A DNA stretch of 64,000 nt from Pseudogymnoascus destructans. Taxonomy: Eukaryota; Ascomycota; Leotiomycetes; Thelebolales; Thelebolaceae. Each line of letters opens with the position of its first letter. The first letter of the stretch is position 1. The stretch spans positions 248,001 to 312,000 of the forward strand of contig NW_020167544.1 in NCBI RefSeq assembly GCF_001641265.1, read 5' to 3'. Of the stretch, positions 31,988 to 43,410 are shown piece after piece. The translations under genes were made by a program, and so were the position numbers. The notes beneath the pieces are model-generated. The model saw only the letters and a list, made by a program, of their open reading frames with translations, searched no databases and had not been told where the DNA came from.

Positions 31988-34007
31988 CTAAATCTCCTCA
32001 TCTGCAGCCTTGCTCTTCCGCGACCTCCTCTTCTTCTTCTTGCCCTCAATAATGTCTACATCATCAGTCACATCCTTGGCCTCAGCAGCTTCAGGCGCAA
32101 TAATGATCTCTGGACCATCCTCGTTGCCGAATGTCTCCTTACGCCACTCACGCAGCCTAGCCTTCTTGCCGAGCCTCTTCTTGTCCTTCCTCTTTTTCTC
32201 CGCGTCTCTGAAAGTAGCCATTCTCTTCAAGCCGACGAACTGGTTCAGCGAGTTGTCTGGCGCCATGAGAATGTCTCTCGCTGTGAGACCGAAAGACGTG
32301 GGCGAAGTCTCGCGGTAACGGAAGGTTGATGCTGTCTTTGACTTCGTGGGGAGGATTGCATGGTCAATGTCAAGCTTGGCGTCGACAAGCTCTTCGATCT
32401 TCTTGCGCTCGATGCGGCCGGCCTTTTTCTTTGCCTGGAGGTCTGCCTTACGGTCTTTGCTTGTCTTGCCCTTCTTCGCTGGTTGGCTTTCGTCGTCTTC
32501 GTCGTTGTCAGATAACTTGAAGCCTTCCCCTTCAACAGCCTCTTCGTCATCCACGAATTCAGGGATGATATCATTGATGTCAATATCATCGTCCCACTTG
32601 GGCTTCTTGACCTTCTTCTTCTTCTTAGAAGCGCCAGCCTCACCATCTTCACTGTCGTCGTCTGACCCGGCCTCTCCTTCAGCGTAGTAATCTTCTCCGA
32701 ATTTCTTGTTCATCTCCGCTTCCCAAGTAGCATCGTCGAAGCCCTCGCCAAGGAACTTTGTCCACTCTTCGCTCTTGAGAGTCTTGCCACTGACACCAGC
32801 CGCCTTCTTGATCTTTGCCAGCTTCTCCTCCATCTGATCGATCTGCAGCTTCCTCAGGCGCGCTTTCTCATCCTCGCGCTTCAGCTTCTCTGCGTCTCGC
32901 TTCTCGCGCTCCAAGTCTCTCGCTCTCTTCCTAGGCTTTGGCTCTTCTCTCCTCACAGACTTTTTCGCGATGATGTCACGGGCAAAAGACTTCAGAACCT
33001 CGTTGCTAGCCTTTGGATCCTCGAACCGCAGGTTGAAAGCCGTCTCAAACTTGTCGGCGCGCTGATCGTCTTCGTCGTCATCCGACTCCAACGGCTCCCA
33101 TTTTGTTCCTTCTCCTGGAACCCACGCTCTAGCAGCCAGGAAATTCGAGAGGAAGGTCTCTGGGTCTTTGTCGGCACCCACGGTGTCTAGCTTAATCTTG
33201 TGTCGGCGAGACTCGTGTACTTCTGATTTGACGGCCGTTGCTGGCTTCGCTTTCGGGACCAAAAAGTCTTCATCTTCGTCCTCATCCTCATCCGACCCAG
33301 CTTCGTGCATAGCCTTGACGATGGACTTCTTAAGCATCGCTTGCTCTTGGTTGAATGTAGGCAGCGGCCCATCATCCATCTCCACATCACCAGCATCACC
33401 ATTCGCCGCCTCCTTCAGCAGATTCTCGCGGTGGTAATCTCTCAGATATACTGGCTTCTCAGCCTTCGCATTCGGCCCATCCTGTGCAGTCTCGTCGATT
33501 GGCGCATAGAATGTAACCTTCTCATCGTAGACTCTGGGGTCCTTGTTGCGAATAGCTTGAAGAGTGGCTGAGATTTCGGCGTCCAAATCTTCGGTGGCAA
33601 GGAAGCCTTCGTCATCTTCATCCTCGTCGGATGAGCTGTCCTCCTCCTCATCGTATTTGTCTCCGTACTGGCCCTTGATCGGCTTCGCCTTGTCCTTTTG
33701 GTACTTTTCCTCAACTATTTTACGTTAGGCGAGCGAATTCAATAACTCATTGGGGCAGACACTCACGCTTTGCCAGTTCTTCTCTCTTTTTATTGTATTC
33801 GAAGCGTCTCGCATATTCTTTATTGACAGTGAACTCCGCTTCTAGAGGCACGCCGCCAGAGTCGGATTCCTCATCCCCGCTCGAATCGCTATCCAGAAGA
33901 TTCTGATTTGCTTCAACTTTCGGTTGCTTGGCGATTTCTTGCTTAATCTTCTTCGCACCCATATCCTTGACGGATGCGACCTCGGATTCTGCCTTTCGTT
34001 TGCCCAT
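31988..34007 (-). CDS. KRI1: Ribosome biogenesis protein Kri1
   Basis: Exons 33767-34007 and 31988-33714 (52 nt intron, GTGAGT donor, CTAAC branch, AATAG acceptor); ATG at 34007; 655 aa. Very acidic and lysine-rich. Family blocks: FTVNKEYARRFEYNKKREEL and EEKYQKDKAKPIKGQYGDKY near the N-terminus; DYHRENLLKEAANGD; the KRI1 C-terminal domain with FRYRETSPTSFGLTARDILM, NQFVGLKRMATFRD and KKARLREWRKETFG. Kri1 works with the snoRNP protein Krr1 in the 40S/90S pre-ribosome in the nucleolus. Basic tail GKKKKRRSRKSKA is a likely nucleolar signal. Divergent from the Rab5 gene. Confidence 0.95.
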
Positions 34008-34361
34008 TGCGACGGTGGTGAATCAGTGCGTATGAACTTAAAAAGAAATCCCCGTCAGTTTTCTCATATAATCGAGGTCCGCAATACAGAAAATATTTCG
34101 GAGACAGGAACGATGTTTCTCCGCGATTGCGCTAAACTGTATGCAGGGCCTTTCGTCATACGAAGCCGTCAAGGTCCCACAGGCAGGAACATGAGCATTC
34201 CAACATCTTAGGCACCTTAACCAGAAAACTTCTACCTTATACTTCCGACTACGTCGTCAACAGCTATAAAAACTGACAGTCTCCGCGAACAGCCAACAGC
34301 ATATGTGGCACAACTGATCGATTTAAAACCGCATACGCCTCGCGCCAGAGCGAAACTTACA
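34008..34361. promoter_or_regulatory. Divergent region between KRI1 and the Rab5 gene
   Basis: 354 bp between two divergent start codons. No clear element beyond AT-rich patches. Confidence 0.4.
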
Positions 34362-35174
34362 ATGACCGATAGGACAAGTGGAACACCAAAGCCCAGCAGC
34401 AGCGTAAAGCTGGTTCTCCTGGGCGAAGCTGCAGTTGGGAAGGTATGGATAGTCCACAGCCGCTAGCCACACAAGCCCGCTAACATGTTGCAGTCGTCCC
34501 TCGTCCTCCGGTTCGTAAACAATGACTTCCAAGAAAACAAGGAGCCAACCATCGGCGGTTCGTAGCCTCTATCTGCAGCATCAAAGTCCCAAAACTGACA
34601 ACCGGCAGCCGCTTTCTTAACTCAAAAATGCAACCTCCCTAGCCGTACTATCAAATTCGAGATCTGGGATACGGCAGGACAAGAACGATTCGCCTCCCTC
34701 GCACCGATGTACTACCGCAACGCACAATCCGCGCTCGTCGTCTATGATCTCACCAAGCCAACTTCCCTCATCAAAGCCAAGCACTGGGTGGCAGAGCTCC
34801 AACGGCAGGCGTCGCCGGGGATTGTCATCGCCCTCGTTGGCAACAAGCTGGACTTAACAAACGAAGCTGGCGAGGAGAGCCGCAACGACGACGGCGAGGA
34901 GGAGGACGACAACGAAGGCGATTCGAGGAAGATAAGCACAGCAGAGGCTAGGAGTTATGCTGATGAGGAGGGCCTGCTCTTCTTTGAGACTAGTGCGAAG
35001 TTGGGCACGAATGTCACGGAGGTTTTCACGGCTATTGCAAACGCGATTCCGGAGACGAGCTTGAAGGGTGCTAGAGGGCCGGGTGCATCGGCGGCTGCGG
35101 CACGGACGGAGGAGTCGAGGGTGAATTTGGCAGGACCGAGGGATGGAGCGACGAAAGATGCTTGTGCGTGTTGA
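34362..35174 (+). CDS. Rab5-family GTPase (Vps21/Ypt5-like)
   Basis: Three exons, 34362-34442, 34494-34557, 34609-35174; 236 aa. Joined product shows G1 GEAAVGKSSLVLRFV, switch I with effector-region KEPTIGAAFLTQ (the Rab5 signature, created exactly by the second splice), G3 WDTAGQERFASLAPMYYR, G4 GNKLDL, G5 ETSAK, and C-terminal CAC for double geranylgeranylation. A charged insert (EESRNDDGEEEDDNEGD) after G4 is common in filamentous-fungal Rab5. It acts on early endosomes in fusion and motility. Confidence 0.95.
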
Positions 35175-35369
35175 TCAGTCTTTTATGGTTTGCGTACTTG
35201 TTGCGATGTCAAGATAGGGCACAGTTTGTTCCTCGATGGACGCAATGCTACGGTAATGTGGGGTGGATCTCAACAGCGCCGATGTTTGAAGGACGGGTTG
35301 GTGGACAAGACCATTGTTCATATACATATGTTTTCAGCGAATTGAAATTAAATCATTATTATACATAAA

Positions 35370-36515
35370 CTATACGCCTGGCATGCCAATGATGGCTCGC
35401 CATGATGGTACAAATCGTGGCAGGAAGTACACTACGAAGACGCCGGAGAAGGCGACTACAAGCCCGGTAAGCTGTGGAGAGTTAGCATGTTGTCTTCGGA
35501 GAGATATGATTATACGTGCCTTTTCAAACCACGTGTGGAAGTATGCTGCTGTCATCAGCAGCATCCATATGCTCAGTGCGCCAACCCCCAGCGCAATCTT
35601 TACCCCGAAATCCCACGGGCTCGCAGTAATGACATTCTGCGTATCCGCCCTCTCAGCCCCGGATTCACTGTCAGCGCCTTTGATTTCTCCATTATGCAAG
35701 AGCACCACCCGCTCCTCTCTACCCTTCGCAGCTCTCAACGCCACATGCAGAACCTCTTGGAACAAGAACATGCTCCCCAAAACCAACAAGAATACGTGCC
35801 CACTTATATCATGCCCTCCGCTCCATTTCCCGCCATTCGCCTTACAGGCCATGGGAGTGACGAATCTTTCAACAATATTTACCTCCGTCTCAACCCTATC
35901 AATCATGTCCTTCAACTCACACATGCCGCCTGTGAGTAAAAACCCCCTATCGATTATCGCCGGCCCGAAAAACCACTGGGTCACAAACACCCACCAGAGG
36001 GTGACAAGGCCCCACCTAAGAGCCCCCTGTATCCTCTTCCTCAACAGCGCGTCGCTGCCCCGCGCCCCTATCGCGGCGTTCGTGAAGAGGAAGAGGAAGA
36101 ATGACATCGTCACCCAGAACCAGCCCCTCTTGACGAAGAGGATGTTGACGAGGTTGCTCTTCTTCGCAAAGTATGAGGGTGCTTGGTCCTGGTCGTGGGA
36201 CTGGTGCGTTTCCATGTAAGGAGAGGCGCGGGTGGCGGGGTCAATGAGACCAAATATAGAGCCGAGGAGGAGGGTTGTCGGGTACACGAGGAGCAGGATC
36301 GACTCTGCGTATGTGGGAAGGTATGGCGAGACTTTGGATGTTGCCATTGGATATGACTCGGTCGCTGTGCTTGTTGACGGCATTGGAGTGTCTGATGAGC
36401 TCGAGCCCACCGGCGTGGAGGCTGCTGTGGAGTTACCACTTGTGCTGGAAGTTGAACGTGAAAGTGTAGATTTGCCTTGCAGGCGAGTTGACCGCCGAGG
36501 TGTTACATCAGCCAT
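35370..36515 (-). CDS. FIT2/Scs3-type fat-storage-inducing transmembrane protein
   Basis: Single exon, 381 aa, ATG at 36515. The N-terminal 70 residues are Ser/Thr-rich and disordered with basic start (MADVTPRRSTRLQGK). About six hydrophobic segments follow (ESILLLVYPTTLLLGSIFGL; GWFWVTMSFFLFLF; WGLVTLWWVFVTQWFFGPAI; HVFLLVLGSMFLFQEVLHVAL; GVGALSIWMLLMTAAYFHTWF; LVVAFSGVFVVYFL). GGHDISGHVFLL contains the first FIT motif histidine and TAAYFHTW the second; these form the lipid phosphatase-like active site in FIT2. In yeast the paralogs Scs3/Yft2 act at the ER in lipid-droplet budding and phospholipid synthesis. Confidence 0.88.
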   Translation of the reverse strand: MADVTPRRSTRLQGKSTLSRSTSSTSGNSTAASTPVGSSSSDTPMPSTSTATESYPMATSKVSPYLPTYAESILLLVYPTTLLLGSIFGLIDPATRASPYMETHQSHDQDQAPSYFAKKSNLVNILFVKRGWFWVTMSFFLFLFTNAAIGARGSDALLRKRIQGALRWGLVTLWWVFVTQWFFGPAIIDRGFLLTGGMCELKDMIDRVETEVNIVERFVTPMACKANGGKWSGGHDISGHVFLLVLGSMFLFQEVLHVALRAAKGREERVVLLHNGEIKGADSESGAERADTQNVITASPWDFGVKIALGVGALSIWMLLMTAAYFHTWFEKARIIISLRRQHANSPQLTGLVVAFSGVFVVYFLPRFVPSWRAIIGMPGV

Positions 36516-36980
36516 TGCGAGGGTTACAACATATATAAAATAGCTTAAATAAAAAAGACGAGGCTGCTTGGTTCCACAGGTGTTCTGGAGATAGTATGCG
36601 CCGAAGGACAGATTGTCACAGTGGAGAAGCGCAAGGCAGTTAATGGATCTTGAAATTGGAATCTTTCAGCGGCGACGATGACGTTGTTGTGCCTTGGGAC
36701 CTGTTCGTCTGTGCTTGCCCGGAGCTACTCTTTTACCGAGGCCGGCCGGGGAATTCGCTCACTGGGGAAAGTTGTGAGGGAGTTGGCAACCTTTACACGA
36801 CCACTGGATGGCCATCTGAGAGATGCGACTGGAGCGCGTTTGAAGGGTAAATGCCACATCCCCCGCACAATTCCTCCGTCTCTTGTTTACTTCTCATCTC
36901 AATACGACTTAATGACCATCATCGTTACATCAACACTGCTATAGTCTTGTGAATAATTATAACATCGCCAGTAACTCATC
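36516..36980. promoter_or_regulatory. Divergent region between FIT2 and the membrane-protein gene
   Basis: 465 bp upstream region shared by two membrane-protein genes. No coding or clear motif was recognised. Confidence 0.35.
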
Positions 36981-37800
36981 ATGGTATCCACGCGCCAACA
37001 CCCCAAGGACTTTCCTGAGCCTGATCTCAGCCCAATGAAAGCCTCGCCGCGCGCGACGCGCAAAGCCAAAGCTGCGTGGGCGCATACCCCGTCGAACCTC
37101 GTCTTGGTCTGGCTCGCCATTTCTCTCCCGCTCGTCCTTTGGGACGCAGGTTATGTTCTTCTTCGCCCGCACTCCATGCCGGGCGGGAAGTATCACTGGC
37201 CGCTCTGGGCGCCGTACGAGCTCTATGGCAGGACAGACTATATTTATGGCTGGAAGGCGTATAATGAGAAGAACGGCTTTACTGCTGCGCAGACAGTCAT
37301 GAACCTGATCGAGACTGCCGGGTACTTTACCTACCTCTGGCTCGTCTTCAACTTCGGAAAGCAGTCGGTGGCGCATGGGCGCGGTGCGCCCAAGAACGCG
37401 GGATGGTTAGGACAGCAGAGGACCTTGACTGGAGAGAAAGCTGCATGCGCTGTCCTTGTGGGTTATAGCTCGGCGATCCTTACCTTGGCCAAGACGATGC
37501 TGTATTGTAAGTGCCCCGTTCTATGGTTAATATGCGTGACCTGACATTGTTTCAGGGTTTAATGAGTACTACTCTGGCTTTGAGAACATCGGCCACAACA
37601 CCTTGCCAGACTTGATTCTGCTCTGGATCATTCCCAAGTGAGCAACCCCATCGGTCCAACTTTCATGCGCATTACTGACACCAAGAAGCGGCGCTTGGCT
37701 CGCCCTTCCGAGTTACATATCATATGTTATGGGAAGTGAGATCCTCGAGGGCCTGGCCGTCGCAGCTGGATCTGCAAATGACAGCGGAAAGAGCGAGTAA
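36981..37800 (+). CDS. Fungal multi-pass membrane protein, EXPERA/emopamil-binding-like
   Basis: Exons 36981-37506, 37556-37637, 37689-37800; 239 aa, frames joining as TMLYWFNEYYSG and IIPNGAWLALPS. At least four hydrophobic segments: LVLVWLAISLPLVLWDAGYVLL; TVMNLIETAGYFTYLWLVF; AVLVGYSSAILTLAKTMLYW; LILLWIIPNGAWLALPSYISYVM. The short acidic/polar tail has no KKxx signal. The W-D-x-G-Y-V and N-x-x-E-T motifs in helices resemble EXPERA proteins (sterol isomerase, TMEM97), but the fit is partial; it may be a fungal-specific family. No substrate can be assigned. Confidence 0.8.
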
Positions 37801-38297
37801 GGTTTGTAATGACTCTCGACGCTGGAATCATGATAGGGTATATATATGGATACCCATACGTATAATTTCTTAGACACACGCTTGGACTTCGGGTGGCTGG
37901 TATTATATTTATGATTTAATATGCCAGTGGAGTCTGAGTTTACTACTCGAGGCATAGATTTCGAGAAGGCGCCCTGTGCTCCGGATGCATCAGGGTTGCA
38001 AGTTTGATTAGTGTAAATCTGCTGGGTCAGAAGATTGTTCAAATAATTGCGTCTTAAATACACCGGCCAGTCGTTTACGATGCACTGTTGAGACGACAAT
38101 AATAATAATTACTTCAAAGAGATATCACTCTTTCCGATCCTAACGGTCACTCTAGCATTGGACAGCCCGGAATCTGCTATGGGCATAAAACGAACTCAAC
38201 GAAAAACGACCATTCTGATGCCTTGTTGCCTGCCACCTCCAGCTAAATATCACATCGCAACTCCGAATTATTTCCACCACCAACACAAACTTCTCAT
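37801..38297. other. Intergenic between convergent genes
   Basis: 3' flanks of the membrane-protein gene and TAF5. No feature was recognised. Confidence 0.5.
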
Positions 38298-41200
38298 CTA
38301 AGGCAAGTAGCACCCTCCAGCAACAGCGAGATTCATCCTCGTGAACTTGACCTTGTAAACAGGGCTCCTCTTCGTCGGGAACGCGCTAATCTGGTCCGGC
38401 GTGATAACCATATCCTTCCCCTTCTTCTTGCCCGTCGTAACACCCGTCATGGCCCCGCTGCTTCCACCTGAAGGAGCCGCACTTTGCGCACCAGCAGTCC
38501 CGTTGGCAGTAATGCGAGTAGCGTCTGGCTGGTTGCTTGACCCGATCAGATCGCCATCGCTACCCTTGTATGGGTCAGACGGGACTTCGACATCCCAGAT
38601 TCGAACCGTGCCATCGGCGCCACCGGAGGTAAGAACTGTGCTCTCCGCACTGAAAGACAGCGACCAAATACCGCCCTTGCCGTGGCCACGGCAGCGCTTG
38701 ATTTGCGTGCCCTTGGCCAAGTCCCAGAGAATGATAGAGCCGCCGCCATCAGCAGAAGCAAGGATCTTCCCGCTTGGAGAGCACTCGAGCGTGGATATGA
38801 AGTCGGTGTGTCCGTTGAATATGCGGACGCATTGGCCGGTGACTACGGACCACATGCGGACCGTCTTGTCGACTTGGTCCGACGCAGAAAAGACATATGC
38901 GTTATTCGGATGCCAAGCAATCTGGTTGACGCTGGAGTCATGGCCGACCAACATGCGGACGTAAGAGATATGGTCTTGAGTCCAGACTCGCACCGTCTTA
39001 TCCCAACCACAGCTCACAAAGTAATGTCCAAATGGACCCCAGCGGACATTCCAGACTGGGCCTTCGTGGCCTTTGTAAACGACAAGACATGTCCAAGCAT
39101 CGAGAGACCAAAGCCTGATGGACTTATCCGATGAACACGAGAGGAGAAGGTTGGATCCAGTGGATGGCACAGCACTGGATGGACCCTCAGGACCAGCAAT
39201 AGAAGGAGCAAAGGAGACGCTGTAGACAGAGGCGGAATGGCCGATGAGACGACGAGAATTCGAAGGTGGTGCATCGCTGGGTCCTCCTGAAAGTGTCGAC
39301 TTCAGTGCTTCCCCATGCATGTTCCAGACTCGAATGTATGATTCCTCCGTGCCTATCGCCACAAGGTTGTTGTCATCCGAGAATTCCATACAGGTAATGC
39401 TAGAATAAGTCAGTCAATCTATATGTGTCTTCTGAAATGAACTTACGTATCAAGAGTGTTATGGAAAGTGAACATGCAGACAGAAACAGCTGGACCAACT
39501 CCCCCTGTACGGCCTTCAATCTTGAAGCGGTCCCTGCTTTCTTTCATTTTTTGGACTTCCATGACCACATCGCGAGCCTTTGACGGCGGAAGGGGTATTT
39601 CGGTGCGAAGTATGGCATCGGCGCTTTCTTCCCGCTTGATCTTTTGCTCATAGGCTTCTACCAACGATTGTTGGCCTGGTGCAGGAGGGTTCTTGGTATC
39701 GGCCTCAAGAAGCTCGGCTCGCACATCGTCCGTCAGCTCTGTCTCGGTCTGGAGCGGGCCCAGCCGGACAGGGGCATCATTATTCGCAAGATCCTGGTTG
39801 CTGACTCCAGTAAACCCTCCCGGAATGCCTTCTTGAAGGTCCACAACTTCATCCACCCCGACGCCACGAGCACGGTTGACAATAGCCTCAAAGCTATATT
39901 GGTCGATTGGCCCACGAGACGTCTCAACTACTTGGCAGTATGTCTGTAGGATGTTGAGGACAATGCTTCCGCCCTTCTTGCCTTGTCCCTCCAAGAAGCT
40001 GATTAGGTTGAAGTTCACGTGGGCGTTCAGTGGAATGCGATATTTGTTCTCTCTGTAAAGCTTCGCGACGGGGTTTTCGAGGACGTGAGATTTGAGCGAG
40101 ATCGTTTCAAAAATGCGAAGTTCATCTGCGTGATTCTTTTCAAATCGCGGTCGGAATTGTTGGAGAAACTTCTTTGCGTCTTCAGTGAACATGTCGGTAA
40201 TAAGTTCAATGAATGAATAGACGTAAACTGGCCACAGGAGACGGTTGAGTTCGAACTAAGAATGTCAGTGCCGTCCAGCGACGTGCTGTGATTGACCAAC
40301 CTTGTATATGTCAAGATTTGAATCGATCCACGAGCTCAACAGCTCAAACCCTCGTATATATTTTTCATTTCCATACTCGTCTCGGCCAAAAATGGGACGG
40401 CCATCCTTGTCGACTTGGGCTGATTCTTGTCTAAGAACCTGTTCCGTCCTCAAATAGCCCTTTTTCATTAGGTACTCAATTACCTGCGAGGGGTTCGCAT
40501 CAGTTACAGAGTTCTTCGGTTTGACCGATGGTTGGCCATTAGTATTGGCGGAAGCCGCCGCTGGCCTTGATGGAAAGTTGGATTGGGCTCGTCCAGCTGG
40601 CGAAGGGTTGGGTTGGGCTCGCCCAGCTTGCGAAAGGTTGCCAACGTGAAGTCTGACAGTGGGAGCCGCGCCACTTGGAGCAGGCTTTCTTTTTCCTTTT
40701 CCAAAGCCCATGATTGTAGAGTTGGCAGAAATATAGAAACGATGTTGGTAGAAGTGTGATGTGCAGTAGCTTTTGTATTGAGAGGAGTGTGATGTAGCAG
40801 TAGCTCTTGTCTTGAGAGGAGGAGGTGATGCAGCAAGCAGTAGCTCCCTCCTGCAGGCTCCTGGAGGAGGAGGGGTGGGGGTAATCTAGCGCTTGCGTTG
40901 AAAGAAGGGGGATGTAATAGTAGCGCTTGTCACGTTACCCAAACTTTTGGGGGTCGCGTATATGTTGATTCAACAATGGAAAGTTTTAATCTACACCCTC
41001 TCTGGGGTTCCCCAGGCGAACGACCTCATCCCACTTTGAGGGGAGGCATGACGCAACTGACGAGAGAATATAAAGACTATAAGACTTTAAATTCACTCGC
41101 CTAGAGCTACCCCATTACTCCCTTTTGCTAGCTTTAACAAGACAGCATATATGTGCTTGGGAATAGACAAAAGGAATCACCGCTTCGACCGGAAACAATG

Positions 41201-41848
41201 TAGGTTTTGCATTTTTCAGATGACATCTGCTGAGTTGCAGCATGCTCCTTTATGACTGTATTTCCAGAATGAAATAGAAATGAATCTACTACACATACTT
41301 CCTCGCCGGTAGCTTCGCCACTTGGCTCCCATGCTGTTGCCATCGAATCCCACTCAAGACTTCTACTCCTCGTTTCTTGTAAATCCGTAGGAATGTAATC
41401 AAGCTGCCACTTTGGCAGATGGTAAGGAATATAACCAACACTCATGGTCACTTTCGCGGCTTCATATAGCCTCATGGTCCATTATGCAGCCCCAACCATC
41501 CGTAGGCTATCCCCATGCGTAGGGGGCAGTTCTGGCCAGAGACACGGAACAAAAGGAGTATCACGTGCAAATGGCCATCAATAGCAATTCTTTTAAAAGG
41601 CACACAGCAGACCAGTTAAGGCTAATCGCTTGATGCCCGCCAATAAGGCAATATGTCTTTGGGGGTTTCCGGTGCTCTAGCTAAGGTGGCATGGGAAGAA
41701 AGAAGTGTGAACTCACAATTTGATTCAAGTTTTGCTGGGACATGTTTTGTACAGGTGGAGGGATAGGCGGCTGTTGCTGTCCTGTTGGCATCCCCATACT
41801 ACCACTCGGTGGCCCAGCGCCGGGGGTTTGCGATGGATGGTTTGACAT
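38298..41848 (-). CDS. TAF5: TFIID/SAGA subunit TAF5
   Basis: Preferred model: exons 41717-41848, 40301-40483, 39447-40255, 38298-39399, giving 741 aa. Exon 1 (MSNHPSQTPGAGPPSG to MSQQNLNQI) ends with GTGAGT and joins in phase to CAG|GTAATTGAG at 40483, forming NLNQIVIEYLMKKGY, a continuous LisH helix. The second intron model would be 1233 nt, far longer than others here. Alternative: an ATG at 40711 opens the same frame and supplies 76 other residues (MGFGKGKRKPAP... ANPSQ). Domains: LisH, TAF5-NTD2 (RLLWPVYVYSFIELITDMF, FEKNHADELRIFETI), and six to seven WD40 repeats (GHSASVYSVSFAP, GHEGPVWNVRWGP, GHDSSVNQIAWHP, GHTDFISTLECSP, GHGKGGIWSLSFS). It scaffolds TFIID and SAGA. Confidence 0.9.
40484..41716 (-). 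other. Expanded first intron of TAF5
   Basis: Bounded by GTGAGT and CTCGCAG. It contains an alternative in-frame ATG exon (to 40711), about 40-bp degenerate direct repeats at 40740-40930 (AGTGTGATGTAGCAGTAGCTC-like units), and an unrecognised ATG-initiated ORF at 41134-41475 (minus, 113 aa, starts MRLYEAAKVTMSVGYIP). No transposon ends were recognised. Confidence 0.6.
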
Positions 41849-42213
41849 ATCGATGGCTTAATTACTTGCGACGCGTCGCTGTATCTTCCTCGATGGGGCG
41901 ATTATGTCGAAGGCGTCGCATGTCCCATCATACCATCAAAAAATATTCAGATTATGGACGTTGATGGACCCTAGATGAATAAAGATGGTAATATGTCGAG
42001 AACTTGTGTCTTGATGGCTTGCCCATAATCGCCAGTTTCGCCTTGAAAACATGGCGCTACTGCAGCTATCCGCCGAGCCTCATTTCTTAAACGTGGAGAA
42101 GCTACCACGGGCAACAAACAGCCAGCTCAAAGCAACCTCTCAGCTTCCTCAAATTCAACCTTTACAATAAATCGCAAATCATTGAATTTATTGATTAAGA
42201 ATTTAAATTTACA
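41849..42213. promoter_or_regulatory. Shared divergent promoter region of TAF5 and MED11
   Basis: 365 bp between the preferred TAF5 ATG and the MED11 ATG. Contains CGATGGCTTAATTAC, repeated GGCGATTATG/CATAATCGCC elements (41896-41910 and 42024-42034 in opposite orientation) and GCGACGCGTCGC palindromic sequence near 41870. It would drive two RNA polymerase II machinery subunits. Confidence 0.5.
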
Positions 42214-42799
42214 ATGTCCTCCGATCTTGACAAACAGCCAATCTCTTCCAAACACCTCACGAAGGCAGAGCGCATCAAACAACTCAATGAAATTGACCAG
42301 GTTAGCCTACCCTGATGCCTGAAAGATAATTCTAATGGCGGTTTAGAGCATCACAAAACTTCTTGAATCTGCCAGCCTGGCAATCAAGTCTCTAACGTCC
42401 ATCAATTCACCGTCCGAAACGTCTGCCAGCCGCCGAGAAACATTTACGGCCGCAACAGACACATATCTCAAAGACCTACATTCTGTCGACGTTCGCCTCA
42501 AGCGCCAAATCAAGGGGCTTGATGACGCCGGTGTAATAAAAGCGGAACCCGAGACTGAAGAGGAAGGCGACAAGGGAAAGCAAGCGCCGGAAACCAAGAA
42601 TGGCGCGATAGATGTTGGATGGCTTAATACTCGGGGCAATAAGGTCGGCAGGGACATGGAGGCAGAGCTTTGGGAGAAGGCACGGAATTTTTTGGACGGT
42701 TTAGAAGCCAAAAAGTCTGGTGGTTCTCTGCCCGGTCAGGATGGAAGGGGAACGGAAGGCCGTGGGGAATCCAATGGCGATGCTATGGACACTTCATGA
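42214..42799 (+). CDS. MED11: Mediator complex subunit 11
   Basis: Exons 42214-42300 and 42347-42799, 46 nt intron; 179 aa. Joined N-terminal helix KHLTKAERIKQLNEIDQSITKLLESASLAIKSL is the Med11 signature; a second helix FTAATDTYLKDLHSVDVRLKRQIKGL follows. These form the Med11-Med22 four-helix bundle of the Mediator head that contacts TFIIH/Rad3. The C-terminal half (acidic insert, then GWLNTRGNKVGRDMEAELWEKARNFL) is typical of filamentous fungi. Ends in Gly/Glu-rich tail. Confidence 0.92.
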
Positions 42800-43410
42800 T
42801 TATGGAAAGGACACCATATAATTTGTTATCTGGATACAAATAAGATCTTATATACGCCAACAAAAATCAGACTCGTGCAAGCAGATACCCTGGTATTCGA
42901 GGTTTAATTTCTGCTCTCATCATAATAGCCACCTCATAAGAAGGCGGCGAGAAGCAAGGCGCAGCTATGCATTCCTGTATGGCATAGAGGGGATTCAAAC
43001 GGTGTAATAAAGAGCAGCTCGGTTTATAGAGAGGGCTCGATTTATAGATTAAATTCTCAAATATCCTGAGGGGTAATAATAATCACACGTGAATAAGTTA
43101 TTGTAGAATAAATCGTCATTATATGGAGAGCTATTTAAACAATGTAAAATCATGCAAATAAAGACCCTATAATTTTAGATATAAATGAAAATACCAGAAA
43201 AGATAAATTTACTGTATTGGTTGTAACATTTATATGCTTTTGTTTGTAGCTGTTGTCTGGATTGGCTTCTGGAGAGGTACCTCGATGAGTGACGCGCTTA
43301 TCTTGGCAGCAGCCGCTGCCTCGCATACGTATGCGACCCTGCCAGAGGAACTAAGCTCCACACCTGAGAGTTCAACTGCATTCTTCCACCTCTTCAACCA
43401 ACTCAACACA
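42800..43410. other. AT-rich intergenic stretch
   Basis: AT-rich, especially 43000-43230, with no recognised gene. The right part is the 5' region of the VPS5 gene. Confidence 0.5.

Noticed and set aside
43234..43410. Extended upstream N-terminus of VPS5
   Set aside because: The upstream frame ends in the first intron and starts in AT-rich promoter sequence; ATG 43411 with the six-exon model gives the expected protein.
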